Assembly (NCBI GenBank): GCA_002340305.1 | Contig: DDLU01000267.1 | Location: forward strand, 1-5,491 | DNA length: 5,491 bases | Direction of reading: 5' to 3' | Source of the DNA: Desulfovibrio sp. UBA2564 | GTDB taxonomy: Bacteria > Desulfobacterota > Desulfovibrionia > Desulfovibrionales > Desulfovibrionaceae | Shown here: positions 5,127 to 5,491 of the stretch, in pieces | Numbering within the stretch: the stretch's first letter is position 1 | Layout of the letters: every line of letters starts with the position of its first letter | Notes under the pieces: model-generated | What the model was told of the DNA's origin: nothing | The model's database searches: none | What the model saw: the letters and a program-made list of their open reading frames with translations, nothing else | Translations under genes and position numbers: made by a program

Positions 5127-5491
5127 ATGAAAAAAATGACCTCATCAACTTTGCTCGCCCTGACCCTTTTTTTAGTTTGCGCCTGTAATCCCGTTAAGAA
5201 ATTTGTTGGCAGCCCGTGCTTTACCAATTCTTCAACTCCCATGCAGCGTATTGTGGATTCGTCTACTTGTGCTTTAAATCAGCTGCGGATTAAAGATAAA
5301 TTGCCTCATCTTGATCAGCTCTTGGCAGAGGCCCGGGCGGTTTTAATTTTTCCAGATGTTTACAAAGCTGCCTTTTTCGTGGGTGCCGAGGTTGGACCGG
5401 GGGTACTTTGCGTCAAGGACGAAACTGGATTTTGGAATGGCCCCGCTTTTTTTAATATGGCCGGTATCGATATCGGCTGGCAGGGAGGTGT
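5127..5491 (+). CDS. SYLF-domain (Ysc84-type) lipoprotein, 3' end outside window
   Basis: The first 121 residues are visible. Residues 1-19 form a lipoprotein signal peptide: two lysines after the start, a hydrophobic run (LLALTLFLV) and the lipobox VCAC with the acylated cysteine at 20. Residue 21 is Asn, not Asp, so outer-membrane sorting is expected by the usual +2 rule. From about residue 68 the sequence matches the start of the SYLF/Ysc84 domain: ARAVLIFPDVYKAAFFVG, GPGVLCVKD, then FWNGPAFFNMAGIDIGWQGG. SYLF domains bind phosphoinositides in eukaryotes; in bacteria they occur as envelope lipoproteins of unclear role. The first ATG is preferred because the second, at 5136, would remove both lysines from the signal peptide. 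The ribosome site is not ideal: AAGG (5121-5124) is only two bases from the ATG and GAGG (5110-5113) is 13 bases away. The gene is divergent from the AraC-type regulator, a possible but unproven controller. Confidence 0.88.
   Translation, partial: MKKMTSSTLLALTLFLVCACNPVKKFVGSPCFTNSSTPMQRIVDSSTCALNQLRIKDKLPHLDQLLAEARAVLIFPDVYKAAFFVGAEVGPGVLCVKDETGFWNGPAFFNMAGIDIGWQGG

Overview
The window reads as ordinary chromosome from an anaerobic, moderately AT-rich bacterium. FtsY with a long acidic N-terminal region, a stand-alone short-type rubrerythrin and the overall gene style suggest a deltaproteobacterial sulfate reducer of the Desulfovibrio / Maridesulfovibrio group. That placement is an inference from protein style, not a database match. 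There are five protein genes, two of them cut by the window ends, and no tRNA, rRNA, CRISPR array, insertion sequence or phage gene that I can see.

Layout from left to right. Positions 1-1396 (minus) hold ftsY, the signal-recognition-particle receptor, cut within its GTPase domain by the left edge. Positions 1397-1600 hold a candidate ftsY promoter and a clear intrinsic terminator for the next gene. Positions 1601-2098 (minus) encode a 165-residue rubrerythrin, a peroxide-reducing diiron/rubredoxin-type protein. Positions 2099-2354 are a divergent control region with a perfect 17-bp inverted repeat that looks like a PerR/Fur-type operator on the rubrerythrin side, and a small GC-rich hairpin in the asnS leader. 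Positions 2355-3746 (plus) encode a complete asparaginyl-tRNA synthetase. Positions 3747-3943 separate two convergent genes and hold a perfect 46-bp palindrome and a strong terminator hairpin that could serve both directions. Positions 3944-4969 (minus) encode an AraC-family regulator fused to a GyrI-like effector-binding region of unusual build. Positions 4970-5126 are a second divergent control region. Positions 5127-5491 (plus) start a lipoprotein with a SYLF (Ysc84-type) domain, cut by the right edge.

The genes do not form one pathway. ftsY and asnS are housekeeping genes (membrane protein targeting and translation), rubrerythrin is oxidative-stress defence, and the AraC/SYLF pair is the only accessory-looking part, where divergent orientation allows but does not prove that the regulator controls its neighbour. 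I found no convincing new multi-gene system. The items most worth a second look are the three-module effector region of the AraC protein, the 46-bp palindrome behind asnS, the rubrerythrin operator candidate and an extra helical segment in FtsY.
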